The notes below the pieces were generated by a model that did not search any database, had not been told where the DNA came from, and saw only the letters and a list, made by a program, of their open reading frames with translations. 43,764 nt of DNA from an uncultured Eubacteriales bacterium. GTDB taxonomy: Bacteria; Bacillota; Clostridia; Saccharofermentanales; UBA5734. The translations under genes were made by a program, and so were the position numbers. Where the stretch lies: contig CAIXGU010000254.1 in assembly GCA_903919045.1 (NCBI GenBank), forward strand, positions 1 through 43,764. Reading direction: 5' to 3'. Positions 14,971-24,633 of this stretch are shown here, piece after piece (position 1 is the first letter of the stretch; every line of letters begins with the position of its first letter).

Positions 14971-17859
14971 ATGGCAAGACGTCGTTCCGCAGCGCTGATC
15001 CTGGCCCTACTGGTCGCTTCGCTGCCGGTCCTCGCGGTCGGCGCGGATGCGGGGTACGTTCCCGGCACCGGCTCGTCCGATCCGGGCGGCGGCCTCCTCC
15101 TCTCGGCAGGAAGCGCGGACTCCCTCGTTTCCTATCGGGACTACCTCGATTTCCTCGCGGAGAACACGGCGATCCCTCCGGCCGAAGCCGACCTCCCGAT
15201 CCCGTTCGACCGGCTGGAGCAGGGCGGAGGCGTCTTCGAGACGCTTCCGGACGCCGTCCACATCGACGAGGACGGCTCGCTGACCGTCGAGGTGACCGCC
15301 CCGCGGACCGCCCTCTACGAGCTCCGGTTGACGTACATGCCCGAGCCCGGCCGGTCCGCGGCCTGCGAGCTGTCCGTCCTGGTCGGCGACGCCGTGCCCT
15401 ACCGCCAGGCGGCGACGATCCTCGCGGACCGCATCTGGAAGCCTCGGTCCGGCACGATCGAACAGGACAGCAACGGGAACGACATCCGGCCGACGGAGGT
15501 CGAGGACGCCCGCTACAGCACCCTCCGCGCCATGGACAGCACCGGCTACACGACCACGCCGCTGCTTTTCCGTCTCGAGGGAGGCGTGAACCGGATCACG
15601 ATCCACGACAACCGGGAGAGCATCCGGATCCGGGAGATCGCGCTCTGCGCCCCCGAGGCCCTCCCTTCCTACGAAGAATACATCGCGGAGCATGCGGACG
15701 CCTCCATGGCGTCCGAGAGCTGCGCTCGCATCCAGGCGGAGCATCCCGCCTGGACGAACGATCCGGTCCTCGTTCCGACCTCGGACCGGACCTCTCCTCT
15801 GACCGAGCCGTACAAGGGCTCGAAGATCAGCCTCAACACCATCGGCCAGGACGGGTGGAGCCTGACCGGGCAGACCATCGCCTGGAGCTTCGACGCCCCG
15901 CAGGACGGGCTGTACGAGATCCGCTTCAAGGCCAAGCAGAACTACACGAGGGGCACCTATTCCAGCCGCACCCTGCTGGTCGACGGCCGGATCCCCTTCG
16001 CGGAGGCCCAGTCCGTCCGGTTCACGTACAGCAGCCGCTGGCAGCGGGTCACGCTCGGGGACGGAACGGATCCGTACTTCGTCTACCTCGGCGCCGGCCG
16101 GCACGAGCTGGCCCTTCGGGTGACGCTGGGCGACCTGGGCGACGTGCTCGGCCGGGTCGATGCGTGCGCCGCGGAAGTCGGCTCGATCTACCGCAAGTTC
16201 CTGATGATCATGGGCGCGAATCCGGACACGATGCGCGACTACAAGCTCGACCGGCAGCTGCCGGACGTCTTCGTCGAGATGGCGGACCTCGCGGACCGCC
16301 TGGACGCGGTCGCCGCCGACATGGGCGCGATCACGGGCACACGGGGGACGGAGCTGCTCAGCCTCACGCGCATGGCGATGACCCTCCGCGACTTCGTGGA
16401 GAAGCCGTACGAGATCCCCGCGAAATTCGCGATCTTCACCGGCGACATGTCGTCCCTGAACGCCTGGAAGAACGACGCCGCCTATCGTCCGCTCGAGCTG
16501 GACTCCATCGACGTCGCGGCGCCGGACGCCCCGGAGGAGCGGGTGCGGCCGAGCATCTGGGAGACGATCGCCCATGGCGCGACGCTGTTCTTCTCTTCCT
16601 TCTTCGAGAACTACGACGACCTCGGCCGCACGTCGGACACCGCGAAGACGCTGACGGTCTGGTCGACGACCGGGCGGGACCAGGCGCAGGTGCTGAACCA
16701 GCTGGTCAAATCGGGCTTCCGTCCGGACCGCGACGTCAACGTGCAGATCCAGCTCGTGCGGATCGATGCGATCCTCCCGTCCACCGTCGCCGGCAACGGC
16801 CCGGATGTCATCCTGTACGCTCCCCAGCAGATGCCGGTCAATTTCGCCATCCGCGGAGCCGCCCTCGACCTGAGCCGCTTCCCCGGATTCGACGACGTCG
16901 CGGCCCAGTTCCGCGAGAGCGCCCTGACGCCGGCCCGGTTCAACGGAGGCGTCTACGGCCTTCCGGAGACCGAGACGTTCCCCATGCTCTTCTACCGCGC
17001 GGACATCCTCCGGGAGATCGGCGTCTCGGTCCCGCGGACCTGGCCGGAGGTGCTGCAGGCCATCCCCGACCTCCAGAAGAGCAACATGAGCCTGCTCCTC
17101 GAGACGGGCATCTCGAACACCGTCGACAACACCCTGGGGCTTTCCGCCTACGCGATGCTGCTCTACCAGAACGGCGGCCGGTTCTACGAAGGGGACGGGA
17201 TCCGGACGCTGCTCGACCAGGAGACCGCGATCGAGACCTTCCGGACCTGGTGCCGCCTGTACACGAACTACGGCCTGCCGACGACCTTCAATGCGGCCTA
17301 CCGGTTCCGGACGGGCGAGAGTCCTCTCGTCATCTCCGACATGAGCCTCTACAACACCCTGATGATCTCCGCTCCGGAGATCAAGGGCCTGTGGGGCATG
17401 ACCACCGTGCCCGGCACGCCGCGGAACGGGACCGTGGACCGGTCCGTCAAGACCGCGACCACCTACACGATGGCCACGAGGACCTGCGACGATCCGGACG
17501 ACGCCTGGACCTTCATCCGGTGGTGGCTGGGCGAGGACACCCAGCTCGCCTACGCCCGCGACCTGGAGAGCCTCATGGGGACGGCCGCCCGCTACATGAC
17601 CGCCAATGTCGATGCGTTCTCCCGCCTGCCCTGGGCGACGAAGGACCTCGACTCCATCCTGGAGCAGAGCCGCTGGACCGTCGGCGTCCCGGAGGTCGCG
17701 GGCGGGTACTTCCTGCCGCGCCACATCAACAACGCCTTCCGCAGCGTCGTGATCGACAAGGCCGACCCCCGGGAGGCCCTGATCTCGTATGCCAAGGTGA
17801 TCGACGAGGAGCTCCGCGAGAAGCGCCTCGAGTTCGGGCTGCCGGTCGACGGCGGCTGA
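14971..17859 (+). CDS. Large secreted ABC binding protein with two N-terminal beta-sandwich modules
   Basis: At 962 residues this is about twice the usual binding-protein length. A signal peptide covers about 1-25 without a lipobox cysteine. Two related modules follow, each starting with a similar helix (SYRDYLDFL at 54, SYEEYIAEH at 233). Each then has a beta-sandwich resembling carbohydrate-binding modules (for example LYELRLTYMPEPG and LYEIRFKAKQNYTRGTY). A helical stretch (about 415-555) connects to a sugar-binding-protein domain (about 558-950) starting TLTVWSTTGRDQAQVLNQLV. I infer that the modules hold polymer or oligomer at the cell surface while the last domain delivers it to the permeases encoded directly downstream. 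Without a lipid anchor it must be held by another protein, or its signal sequence stays uncleaved. Similar fused binding proteins occur in DUF5696 gene neighbourhoods of Paenibacillus-like bacteria. Confidence 0.85.
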   Translation: MARRRSAALILALLVASLPVLAVGADAGYVPGTGSSDPGGGLLLSAGSADSLVSYRDYLDFLAENTAIPPAEADLPIPFDRLEQGGGVFETLPDAVHIDEDGSLTVEVTAPRTALYELRLTYMPEPGRSAACELSVLVGDAVPYRQAATILADRIWKPRSGTIEQDSNGNDIRPTEVEDARYSTLRAMDSTGYTTTPLLFRLEGGVNRITIHDNRESIRIREIALCAPEALPSYEEYIAEHADASMASESCARIQAEHPAWTNDPVLVPTSDRTSPLTEPYKGSKISLNTIGQDGWSLTGQTIAWSFDAPQDGLYEIRFKAKQNYTRGTYSSRTLLVDGRIPFAEAQSVRFTYSSRWQRVTLGDGTDPYFVYLGAGRHELALRVTLGDLGDVLGRVDACAAEVGSIYRKFLMIMGANPDTMRDYKLDRQLPDVFVEMADLADRLDAVAADMGAITGTRGTELLSLTRMAMTLRDFVEKPYEIPAKFAIFTGDMSSLNAWKNDAAYRPLELDSIDVAAPDAPEERVRPSIWETIAHGATLFFSSFFENYDDLGRTSDTAKTLTVWSTTGRDQAQVLNQLVKSGFRPDRDVNVQIQLVRIDAILPSTVAGNGPDVILYAPQQMPVNFAIRGAALDLSRFPGFDDVAAQFRESALTPARFNGGVYGLPETETFPMLFYRADILREIGVSVPRTWPEVLQAIPDLQKSNMSLLLETGISNTVDNTLGLSAYAMLLYQNGGRFYEGDGIRTLLDQETAIETFRTWCRLYTNYGLPTTFNAAYRFRTGESPLVISDMSLYNTLMISAPEIKGLWGMTTVPGTPRNGTVDRSVKTATTYTMATRTCDDPDDAWTFIRWWLGEDTQLAYARDLESLMGTAARYMTANVDAFSRLPWATKDLDSILEQSRWTVGVPEVAGGYFLPRHINNAFRSVVIDKADPREALISYAKVIDEELREKRLEFGLPVDGG

Positions 17860-17877
17860 CGTCCGGGAGGAGCGCGC

Positions 17878-18834
17878 ATGGAATCGAGATCCCAGAGAAG
17901 CGCCCGGCGCCTGCTGGACTGGTCCCGGTCCCGGGACCCCTGGCTGCGCCTGCTGGCCCGGGTCTGGCGGTACCGGACGGCCTATCTCTTCCTCCTGCCG
18001 TTCGCCGTCGTCTTCCTCGTCTTCACGGTGGCGCCCGTCGTCATCTCCATGCTCTACGGCTTCACGTACAACAACCTCCTCGAGCCGGCCCGCTTCATCG
18101 GATTCGCGAACTACATCAAGCTCGCCACCCACGACGACGTCTTCCTCATCGCCCTGAAGAACACCATCGTCTTCGCCGTGCTCACGGGGCCCCTCGGCTA
18201 CGTCCTCAGCTTCATGGTCGCCTGGTTCATCAACGAGCTGCCGAAGCGCATCCGGCCGCTGTTCGTCCTGATCTTCTATTCGCCGTCGATCGCCGGATCG
18301 ATCTACATCATCTTCGGGATCCTCTTCAGCGGCGATTTCTACGGGTACGTGAACGCCACCCTGATGAACTGGGGATTCATCGATCAGCCGATCAACTGGC
18401 TCGCGGACCCGAAGTACATGGCCTTCGTCGTGGTCATCTGCGTGCTGTGGACGAGCATGGGCGCCGGGTTCCTGTCCTTCGTCGCCGGCCTGCGCAGCAT
18501 GGACAGGCAGTATTTCGAGGCCAGCGCCATCGACGGCGTCCGCAACCGCTGGCAGGAGCTCTGGTACGTCACGCTCCCCCTCATGAAGCCCCAGCTGATG
18601 TTCGGGGCCATCCTGAGCATCACGGCCGCCTTCTCCATCCACGAGGTCACGATCGCGCTCATGGGATTCCCCAGCACCGAATACGCGGCGCACACCGTCG
18701 TGAACCACCTATGGGACTACGGATACCTCCGCTTCGACATGGGCTACGCGTCGGCGATCGCCACGGTGCTGTTCCTGGTCATGATCGGGTGCAACAAGGC
18801 GATCAACGCCATGCTTCGAAAGGTGGGGAAGTAG
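17878..18834 (+). CDS. Sugar ABC transporter permease (MalF/LplB type), first pair
   Basis: This 318-residue membrane protein has six predicted helices, starting with YLFLLPFAVVFLVFTVAPVV. The cytoplasmic EAA loop, EASAIDGVRNRWQELW followed by LPLMKP, is where the ATPase docks. It is the first member of a MalF/MalG-type heterodimer that moves mono- or oligosaccharides inward. A GGGAGGAG site precedes the ATG, 18 bases after the large binding-protein gene. The partner gene starts immediately after its stop. No ATPase gene is in the window, so a shared MsmX-like ATPase elsewhere is inferred. Confidence 0.95.
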   Translation: MESRSQRSARRLLDWSRSRDPWLRLLARVWRYRTAYLFLLPFAVVFLVFTVAPVVISMLYGFTYNNLLEPARFIGFANYIKLATHDDVFLIALKNTIVFAVLTGPLGYVLSFMVAWFINELPKRIRPLFVLIFYSPSIAGSIYIIFGILFSGDFYGYVNATLMNWGFIDQPINWLADPKYMAFVVVICVLWTSMGAGFLSFVAGLRSMDRQYFEASAIDGVRNRWQELWYVTLPLMKPQLMFGAILSITAAFSIHEVTIALMGFPSTEYAAHTVVNHLWDYGYLRFDMGYASAIATVLFLVMIGCNKAINAMLRKVGK

Positions 18835-19788
18835 ATGGCCGCACGCAGGGCGAACGGCGGGGACCTGCTCCGCCTGGCCGGCCGGAGCGTCCGGACGCTC
18901 GGGGAAGGCTATGTCCGCACCCGGTCCGGAATCCGCCGCACGTTCCACGTCCGGGCGACGCGCAGCGCGAGCGGCAACCTCGCCAATCTCCTGATGCTCG
19001 CGATCTTCTCCGTCCTGATGCTCGTGCCCATGCTGTACGTCGTCAACAACGCCTTCAAGCCGGTGGACGAGCTGTTCATCTTCCCGCCGCGGATCTTCGT
19101 GCAGAACCCGACGCTCGACAATCTCCGCGACCTCGCCTCGATCCTGGGCAACTCCTGGGTGCCGGTGACCCGCTACCTCTTCAACACGGTGCTGATCACC
19201 TCGGCGGGAACCGCCCTGCACGTCCTCTTCGCGAGCATGGCGGCCTATGTCCTCGAGAAATATCCCTTCCCGGGATCGAAGGCGTTCTTCGCGCTCGTGA
19301 TCACGACCCTGATGTTCTCCGCGACCATCACCAGCATCCCCAATTTCATCATCCTGTCCCGCCTCGGGATGGTCAACACGCTCTGGTCGATCATCGTCCC
19401 CGCCATCGGCGCGCCGCTCGGCCTGTTCCTGATGAAGCAGTTCATGTCGACGGTGCCCGACAGCGTCATCGAGGCCGCGAAGATCGACGGCACGAGCGAG
19501 ATGCGCCTCTTCTTCCGCATCGTCATGCCCATGGTGAAGCCGGCCTGGCTCGCCCTGATCATCTTCTCGGCGCAGAACCTGTGGAACACGACCGGCGACA
19601 TCTACATCCGCAGCGAGTCGCTCAAGCCCCTTCCGTACGCCATGCAGCAGATCATGTCCGCGGGCGTGGCGCGCGCCGGGGCGGGCTCCGCCGTGGGGCT
19701 CCTCCTGATGGTCGTGCCGATCGCGGTCTTCATCGCCAGCCAGAGCAGCATCGTCGACACCATGGCGACCTCGGGGATCAAGGAATGA
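18835..19788 (+). CDS. Sugar ABC transporter permease (MalG type), first pair
   Basis: The 317-residue protein has an N-terminal cytoplasmic stretch of about 45 residues rich in arginine and then six membrane helices, beginning LANLLMLAIFSVLMLVPMLY. Its EAA loop is EAAKIDGTSEMRLFFRIVMP. The start codon directly abuts the stop of the partner permease, with AAAGGTGGGG as ribosome site. Its own stop overlaps the next ATG by four bases. It forms the membrane channel with the upstream permease and should accept sugar from the large binding protein. Confidence 0.95.
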   Translation: MAARRANGGDLLRLAGRSVRTLGEGYVRTRSGIRRTFHVRATRSASGNLANLLMLAIFSVLMLVPMLYVVNNAFKPVDELFIFPPRIFVQNPTLDNLRDLASILGNSWVPVTRYLFNTVLITSAGTALHVLFASMAAYVLEKYPFPGSKAFFALVITTLMFSATITSIPNFIILSRLGMVNTLWSIIVPAIGAPLGLFLMKQFMSTVPDSVIEAAKIDGTSEMRLFFRIVMPMVKPAWLALIIFSAQNLWNTTGDIYIRSESLKPLPYAMQQIMSAGVARAGAGSAVGLLLMVVPIAVFIASQSSIVDTMATSGIKE

Positions 19789-21368
19789 GCGCGCGGCGGG
19801 GAAGACCCGCGGAACGGGCGGCGTCCCGCTGGCCGGGCCGGATCGCGGCGGTCCTCGCCGCGGCGGCGCTGGCCGCCTCCTGGCCGGTGCGCACGGCGGC
19901 GTCGGAGGACGTCTACCTCTCGCCCGACCACCGGAGCTACACGACGACGTACACGGGAGCCCCGGCGGAGGGCCCCCAGCCCTATGCGATCGAGAAGGTG
20001 CTCCTCGGCGCGGAGATCGGATGCGGCTCCTTCGACGACCCTTCGGACATCTTCGTGGCCGACGACGGCGCGCTCTACATCGCCGACACCAGCAACAACC
20101 GCATCGTCGTGCTCGAAGCGGACGGCACGTTCCGGCGGCAGTACCTCGGCGCATCGATTCCGGGCGGAGGATCGCCGCACCTGTTCAACGCGCCGCAGGG
20201 CGTCTTCGTCGCGCCGGACGGGGACCTGTACGTCGCCGACACCGAGAACGGGGCGGTGGTGCAGATGGACGACGACGGCCGCCTCGTCCGCCTCCTCGAA
20301 CGGCCCACCGGCGCGGTCGTCAGCGAGACCCTGGTCTTCAAGCCCTCCCGCGTCGTCGTCGATGCGGTCGGCCGCATCTTCGTCGTCTCCCTGTTCGTCA
20401 ACCAGGGGATCCTCGAATACTCCCCGGAAGGGGAATTCAAGGGCTTCCTCGCGGCGGGCAAGGTCAACCCGAGTCCGATCGAGGTCTTCTGGAAGCGGAT
20501 CTCCACGGCCGCGCAGCGGGCCCGCATGGTCGATTTCGTTCCGATCGAGTACAACAACCTCGCCCTGGATGACGAAGGATTCATCTACGCGACCATGGCC
20601 GCGATGGACAAGGACATCCTCTTCAGCGAGATCGCGGCGAAGACCGGAACGGAGGAAGGCACCCTGGTCCGCCGCCTCAACATGCTGGGCAACGACATCC
20701 TGCGGCAGGAAGGCTTCTTCCCGCCGGTCGGCGACGTGGACATCCTCGACTACCGCGTCAACCTGTTCGGCGCCTACCAGGGCCCCTCCCTCATCGTGGA
20801 CGTCTCCTGCGCCTCCCATGGGAAGTTCAGCCTCCTGGACAACAACCGCAAGCGGATCTTCGTCTACGACGGAGAAGGGGACATGCTCTTCGCGTTCGGC
20901 GGACCGAATTCCGCCGTCGGAGGGTTCGTCACGCCCCTCTCCATGGACCAGGGGGACGGCCGGTACTACGTCCTGGACAAGCAGACGGGCGCCCTGACGG
21001 TCTTCCGCGTCACCGAATACGGACAGCACGTCCTGAACGCCATCGACCTCTACGAGACCGGACAGTACGATGCGAGCGCCGCCGAATGGGAGCAGGTCCT
21101 CGCGCGGAACGCCAACATGGAGCTCGCCTATTCCGGAATCGGCAAGGCGCTCTACAGCAAGGGCGACTACGCGGCGGCGATGCGCTTCTTCCGGGACGCC
21201 AACGACAAGTCCTGGTACTCGAAGGCCTACAAGGAATACCGCAACGCGCTCGTGGCGGCCTGGTTCCCCGTCCCGGCGGCCGCGGTCCTCGCCCTCGCGC
21301 TCTTCCTCTTCCTGCGGAAGCTCGTCCGGACGACGCGGGGTTTCCTGAAAGGAGGGACGGCGCCATGA
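19785..21368 (+). CDS. Membrane-anchored beta-propeller (NHL-like) protein with TPR segment
   Basis: The 527-residue protein has a signal sequence at about 18-40. An NHL-like beta-propeller spans about 80-410, with repeats such as PSDIFVADDGALYIADTSNN and PQGVFVAPDGDLYVADTENG. A TPR-like helical pair covers about 415-485 (YETGQYDASAAEWEQVL and YSKGDYAAAMRFFRDA). One membrane helix lies at about 492-511, with a basic tail inside the cell. Propellers of this kind bind proteins or glycans; the TPR segment suggests docking of a partner. The gene overlaps the permease stop and the YIP1 start by four bases each. The product likely forms a membrane complex with the YIP1 protein, the permeases or the DUF5696 lipoprotein. 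No enzyme motif is seen. Confidence 0.82.
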   Translation: MSARRGRPAERAASRWPGRIAAVLAAAALAASWPVRTAASEDVYLSPDHRSYTTTYTGAPAEGPQPYAIEKVLLGAEIGCGSFDDPSDIFVADDGALYIADTSNNRIVVLEADGTFRRQYLGASIPGGGSPHLFNAPQGVFVAPDGDLYVADTENGAVVQMDDDGRLVRLLERPTGAVVSETLVFKPSRVVVDAVGRIFVVSLFVNQGILEYSPEGEFKGFLAAGKVNPSPIEVFWKRISTAAQRARMVDFVPIEYNNLALDDEGFIYATMAAMDKDILFSEIAAKTGTEEGTLVRRLNMLGNDILRQEGFFPPVGDVDILDYRVNLFGAYQGPSLIVDVSCASHGKFSLLDNNRKRIFVYDGEGDMLFAFGGPNSAVGGFVTPLSMDQGDGRYYVLDKQTGALTVFRVTEYGQHVLNAIDLYETGQYDASAAEWEQVLARNANMELAYSGIGKALYSKGDYAAAMRFFRDANDKSWYSKAYKEYRNALVAAWFPVPAAAVLALALFLFLRKLVRTTRGFLKGGTAP

Positions 21369-21997
21369 AGCCGGCCACGTTCGGAAGCGGGCTGCGGTAC
21401 GCCCTCCACATCGTCGCGCATCCCTTCGACGGCTTCTATGACATGCGCCACGAGAAGCGGGGGAACCTGGGAGCGGTCCTGCTCCTCTACGCCCTCTTCG
21501 TGGAATCCGTGCTGGCGATGCAGCAGTACGGCGGGTTCCTGATGTTCGATTTCGACCCCCGCTCCTACAATGTCCTCCGGAGCCTGCTGACCATCGTCCT
21601 GCCGATCGTCCTCTTCTGCGTCGCCAACTGGTCCTTCACGGCCCTGACCGACGGCGAGGGCCGCTTCGTCGACATCGTGATGGCGCTCGGCTACGCGCTG
21701 GTGCCGGCGATGGCCGCGAACTTCCTCGGGACGCTCCTGTCCAACGTCGTGGTCGAGAATGAAACGGACTTCGTGGGCATGCTCATCGGTCTGGGCGTGG
21801 TCTGGAGCGGATTCCTGGTCTTCGCCGGAATCCTGACGATCCACCGCTTCACGGTCCGCAAGACCCTCTTCACGCTGGTCATCACGGTCGCCGGGATGGT
21901 CTTCATCGTCTTCCTGGCCCTGCTGTTCGGCAGCGTCATCGACAAGCTGATCGGCTTCGTCACGGGCCTGATCACCGAAATCCGGCTGAGGAGCTGA
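21365..21997 (+). CDS. YIP1-family integral membrane protein
   Basis: This 210-residue protein begins with a short cytoplasmic segment containing HPFDGFYDMRHEKRG, a motif that recurs in bacterial YIP1-like proteins. Five hydrophobic helices follow at about 36-56, 69-92, 102-127, 134-157 and 166-193. Bacterial YIP1 proteins have no settled function. Here it is translationally coupled (ATGA) to the propeller/TPR gene and followed four bases later by the DUF5696 lipoprotein gene. I infer a scaffold or accessory channel role in the same membrane assembly. Confidence 0.8.
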   Translation: MKPATFGSGLRYALHIVAHPFDGFYDMRHEKRGNLGAVLLLYALFVESVLAMQQYGGFLMFDFDPRSYNVLRSLLTIVLPIVLFCVANWSFTALTDGEGRFVDIVMALGYALVPAMAANFLGTLLSNVVVENETDFVGMLIGLGVVWSGFLVFAGILTIHRFTVRKTLFTLVITVAGMVFIVFLALLFGSVIDKLIGFVTGLITEIRLRS

Positions 21998-22001
21998 AGC
22001 G

Positions 22002-24617
22002 ATGGCCATGCGCATCCCCCTGTCCCGGCGCGGCCGGGCGATCCTTCCGCTGGTGGCGCTGACCCTGTGCGCCGCCCTTCTCCTGTCCGGCTGCGAAGCG
22101 TTCTCGGCTCCCGTCTTCTATCCGCTTCTCACCCAGGACGGCATCGAGGCGTTCCCGTCGTCGGAGACGGCATGGAAGCCCTCCGCGGAGGACCTCGGGC
22201 TCGGGAGCATGCGGGTCGTCGCCGAGGACGAGGATGCGGCGCTGTACTTCCATCCGAAGACCACGGAGATCGCCGTCCTCCGCAAGGCCACGGGCGCGGC
22301 ATGGTATTCGAATCCGCAGGACCGCGCGGGAACGGACGACGCGCTCCTCAACGCCCAGGCCGTGGTCGTCACGCTGAACCGGCGGGACGTCGCGCGGATC
22401 TGGAACACGTTCGACGACAGCGTCGCCTACGGCCAGTTCAGGACGACGCCGATCGACGGGGGCATCTCCGTCGAATACCTGATGGGCAAGCGCCAGGAGG
22501 AGCTGCTGTACCCGGCCGGACTGACCGAGGAGCGCTTCCAGGCGCTGCTCGACCAGATGCCGTCGGACAAGGAGCGCAGCTACCTGAAGCGGATGTACGG
22601 GCACGTGGATCTCACCGCGATCCCGAGCGCCCAGCAGCGGGACGACCTCAAGGCGAAGTTCACCGAGCTCGACCCGGACCTCGGCGGGAAGATGTACGCC
22701 CTGAAGAGCCTCCTGTCGAAGCTCGAGCAGAAGAACCTGAAGGCGACCCTGGAGAGCGCCGGCTACACCGCGGAGATGCGCGCGGCCGACGAGGCCGCGG
22801 TCGGCTATGCGGGCTCCGGGGATTCCGACGACAGCTTCACGCTGGCCATCGACTACACGCTCGAGAACGGGTCGCTGGTGGTCCGCGTCGATCCCGCGCG
22901 GATCCGCGCGACGGAGAAGCTGAAGGTATCCGAGATCACGGTGCTCCGGAACTTCGGCGCGCAGAAGCCGGGCGGCGGGGGCACCCTGTTCGTGCCGGAC
23001 GGGAGCGGGGCCATCATCGACGCCGATTCCGCCCGGCCAGCCCCCTGGGCCGAGTACGTCCGGAAGGTGTACGGCCAGGACTACGGCGTCCTCCGGACCG
23101 ACCGGGTGGATTACAGCGAGCAGACGTATCTGCCGGTCTTCGGGGCCTACGGATCCGCCGGCGGATTCCTCGGGATCGCCGAGAAGGACGACGGGCAGAT
23201 GTCCGTGACGGCCGGCATCGCGCAGGTCGAGTCGGGCTATGGATTCGTGGCCCCCCGGTTCACGCTGCTCACGTTCGCGTTCGTCGCCCTCGAATCCTCG
23301 GCGAAGAACGCCCTGAACCTCTATCCGCGGGAGGCCGTCGACGATCCGATCCAATTGAGGTACCTGTTCGTCGACGGGGCCGGGACCTCGTACGACGACC
23401 TCGCGGTGGCGTACCGGAACGCCATGATCGCGGAAGGCGCGCTCGACGGCGTGAACGGGCGCGACGGGCTGGCGACGGCCGTGCGCGCGATCGGCGCCAT
23501 CGACGGGATCCGCTCGATCCTCGGGTATCCCGCCCGGATCGTCCGGGAGCTGACGTCCTTCGACGAAGCGAGGGAGCTGGGCCTCGCCCTGCGGAGCGCC
23601 GCACCCTCCGCCGACGTCGTCCTCTCCTACGCCGGCTGGCAGCGGGGCGGCCTGCGGAGCGGCTACCTGCGCATGCCTGCGGTCGAGCCGAAGCTCGGGA
23701 ACGCTCGGCGGCTCACGGAGCTGGCCGAAGCCCTGCAGGCCGAAGGCGTGGTCCTCCTGCCGGAAATCGAGCCCCAGTACTGCTACCCCGGCCCCGCGCC
23801 CGGAGGATTCAATCCGCTGCGCCAGGCGATCCGCTTCATCACGCGGGACACAGGGTACAAGCCGGTCCACGACATCGCCAACTTCTACATGGAGTCGGGC
23901 GTCCCGGTCCCCTACATCGTGCGTCCGGACCTGGTTGCGGCGGATGCCGGCTCCTACATGGAGCGGTACCGTGCGCTCGGCATCGGCGGCATCGGCGTCG
24001 GCGCCCTGTCCTCGGAGCTCTACTCGGATTTCAATGCCCGCCGCGTCCTGTCCGAGAACGACACGATCGGGTACTTCCGGCAGGCCCTGGAAGGGATCGG
24101 CGCGGACGGGACGCTGGTCGGAGGAACCGGAGCGAACGCCTATGCGCTCTTCGCGCTGGACTATGCGATGGGTCTTCCGGTCACCTCGTCGAACCACCCG
24201 ATCCTCACCCGCAGCGTGCCGTTCCTGCAGATCGCGCTGTCCGGGTCCGTTTCATATACGATGCCGGAGCTCGACCGGGCGACGGATCCCGCCCTGTATG
24301 CCCTGCAGGCCATCGAGACGGGGTCCGGCGTCTATTTCGACTACTTCGCCGACGAGGCGTCGGCCATCAAGGACACCGATTTCGACGCGCTCTACGGAGC
24401 GGCCGCCGCGAGCATCGGCGACCTCGGCGCCTCGGTCGCGGCGGAGGTCTCCGCGGCGCTCGCACCGGTGGCCAATCGGCGGATCGTCGCCCACGAGCGT
24501 CTCGAGGAGGGCGTCTACCGCACGACGTACGAGAACGGGTACGCGGTCGAGGTCAACTACGGCCGGACCCCGTGGAACGGCATCCCGGCCCGCGGCTACC
24601 GGGTGGTCGCCCCGTAG
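22002..24617 (+). CDS. DUF5696-family lipoprotein, candidate glycoside hydrolase
   Basis: The 871-residue protein starts with a lipoprotein signal ending LLLSGC (C31). The N-terminal half (about 55-450) is rich in beta strands, like the mutarotase-type sandwiches that precede some glycosidase barrels, and contains a helical insertion at about 155-250. The second half (about 470-770) reads as a TIM barrel: VVLSYAGWQRGGL (539-551), LLPEIEPQY, VHDIANFYMESG, GALSSELYSDFN and VPFLQIALSGSVSY (from 739). The last segment resembles the closing strand of several barrel glycosidases. Candidate acids include D538, E588 and E590. I believe the family carries only a DUF name; a glycosidase role is my inference. 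It lies between YIP1 and the second permease pair, and would act at the outer face of the membrane. Confidence 0.78.
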   Translation: MAMRIPLSRRGRAILPLVALTLCAALLLSGCEAFSAPVFYPLLTQDGIEAFPSSETAWKPSAEDLGLGSMRVVAEDEDAALYFHPKTTEIAVLRKATGAAWYSNPQDRAGTDDALLNAQAVVVTLNRRDVARIWNTFDDSVAYGQFRTTPIDGGISVEYLMGKRQEELLYPAGLTEERFQALLDQMPSDKERSYLKRMYGHVDLTAIPSAQQRDDLKAKFTELDPDLGGKMYALKSLLSKLEQKNLKATLESAGYTAEMRAADEAAVGYAGSGDSDDSFTLAIDYTLENGSLVVRVDPARIRATEKLKVSEITVLRNFGAQKPGGGGTLFVPDGSGAIIDADSARPAPWAEYVRKVYGQDYGVLRTDRVDYSEQTYLPVFGAYGSAGGFLGIAEKDDGQMSVTAGIAQVESGYGFVAPRFTLLTFAFVALESSAKNALNLYPREAVDDPIQLRYLFVDGAGTSYDDLAVAYRNAMIAEGALDGVNGRDGLATAVRAIGAIDGIRSILGYPARIVRELTSFDEARELGLALRSAAPSADVVLSYAGWQRGGLRSGYLRMPAVEPKLGNARRLTELAEALQAEGVVLLPEIEPQYCYPGPAPGGFNPLRQAIRFITRDTGYKPVHDIANFYMESGVPVPYIVRPDLVAADAGSYMERYRALGIGGIGVGALSSELYSDFNARRVLSENDTIGYFRQALEGIGADGTLVGGTGANAYALFALDYAMGLPVTSSNHPILTRSVPFLQIALSGSVSYTMPELDRATDPALYALQAIETGSGVYFDYFADEASAIKDTDFDALYGAAAASIGDLGASVAAEVSAALAPVANRRIVAHERLEEGVYRTTYENGYAVEVNYGRTPWNGIPARGYRVVAP

Positions 24618-24633
24618 GGCGAAGGGGGACGGC

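Noticed and set aside
15007-18708. Open frame of more than 1200 codons on the minus strand
   Set aside because: It is antisense to the fused binding protein and permease, with no motif or ribosome site; it is a by-product of high GC.
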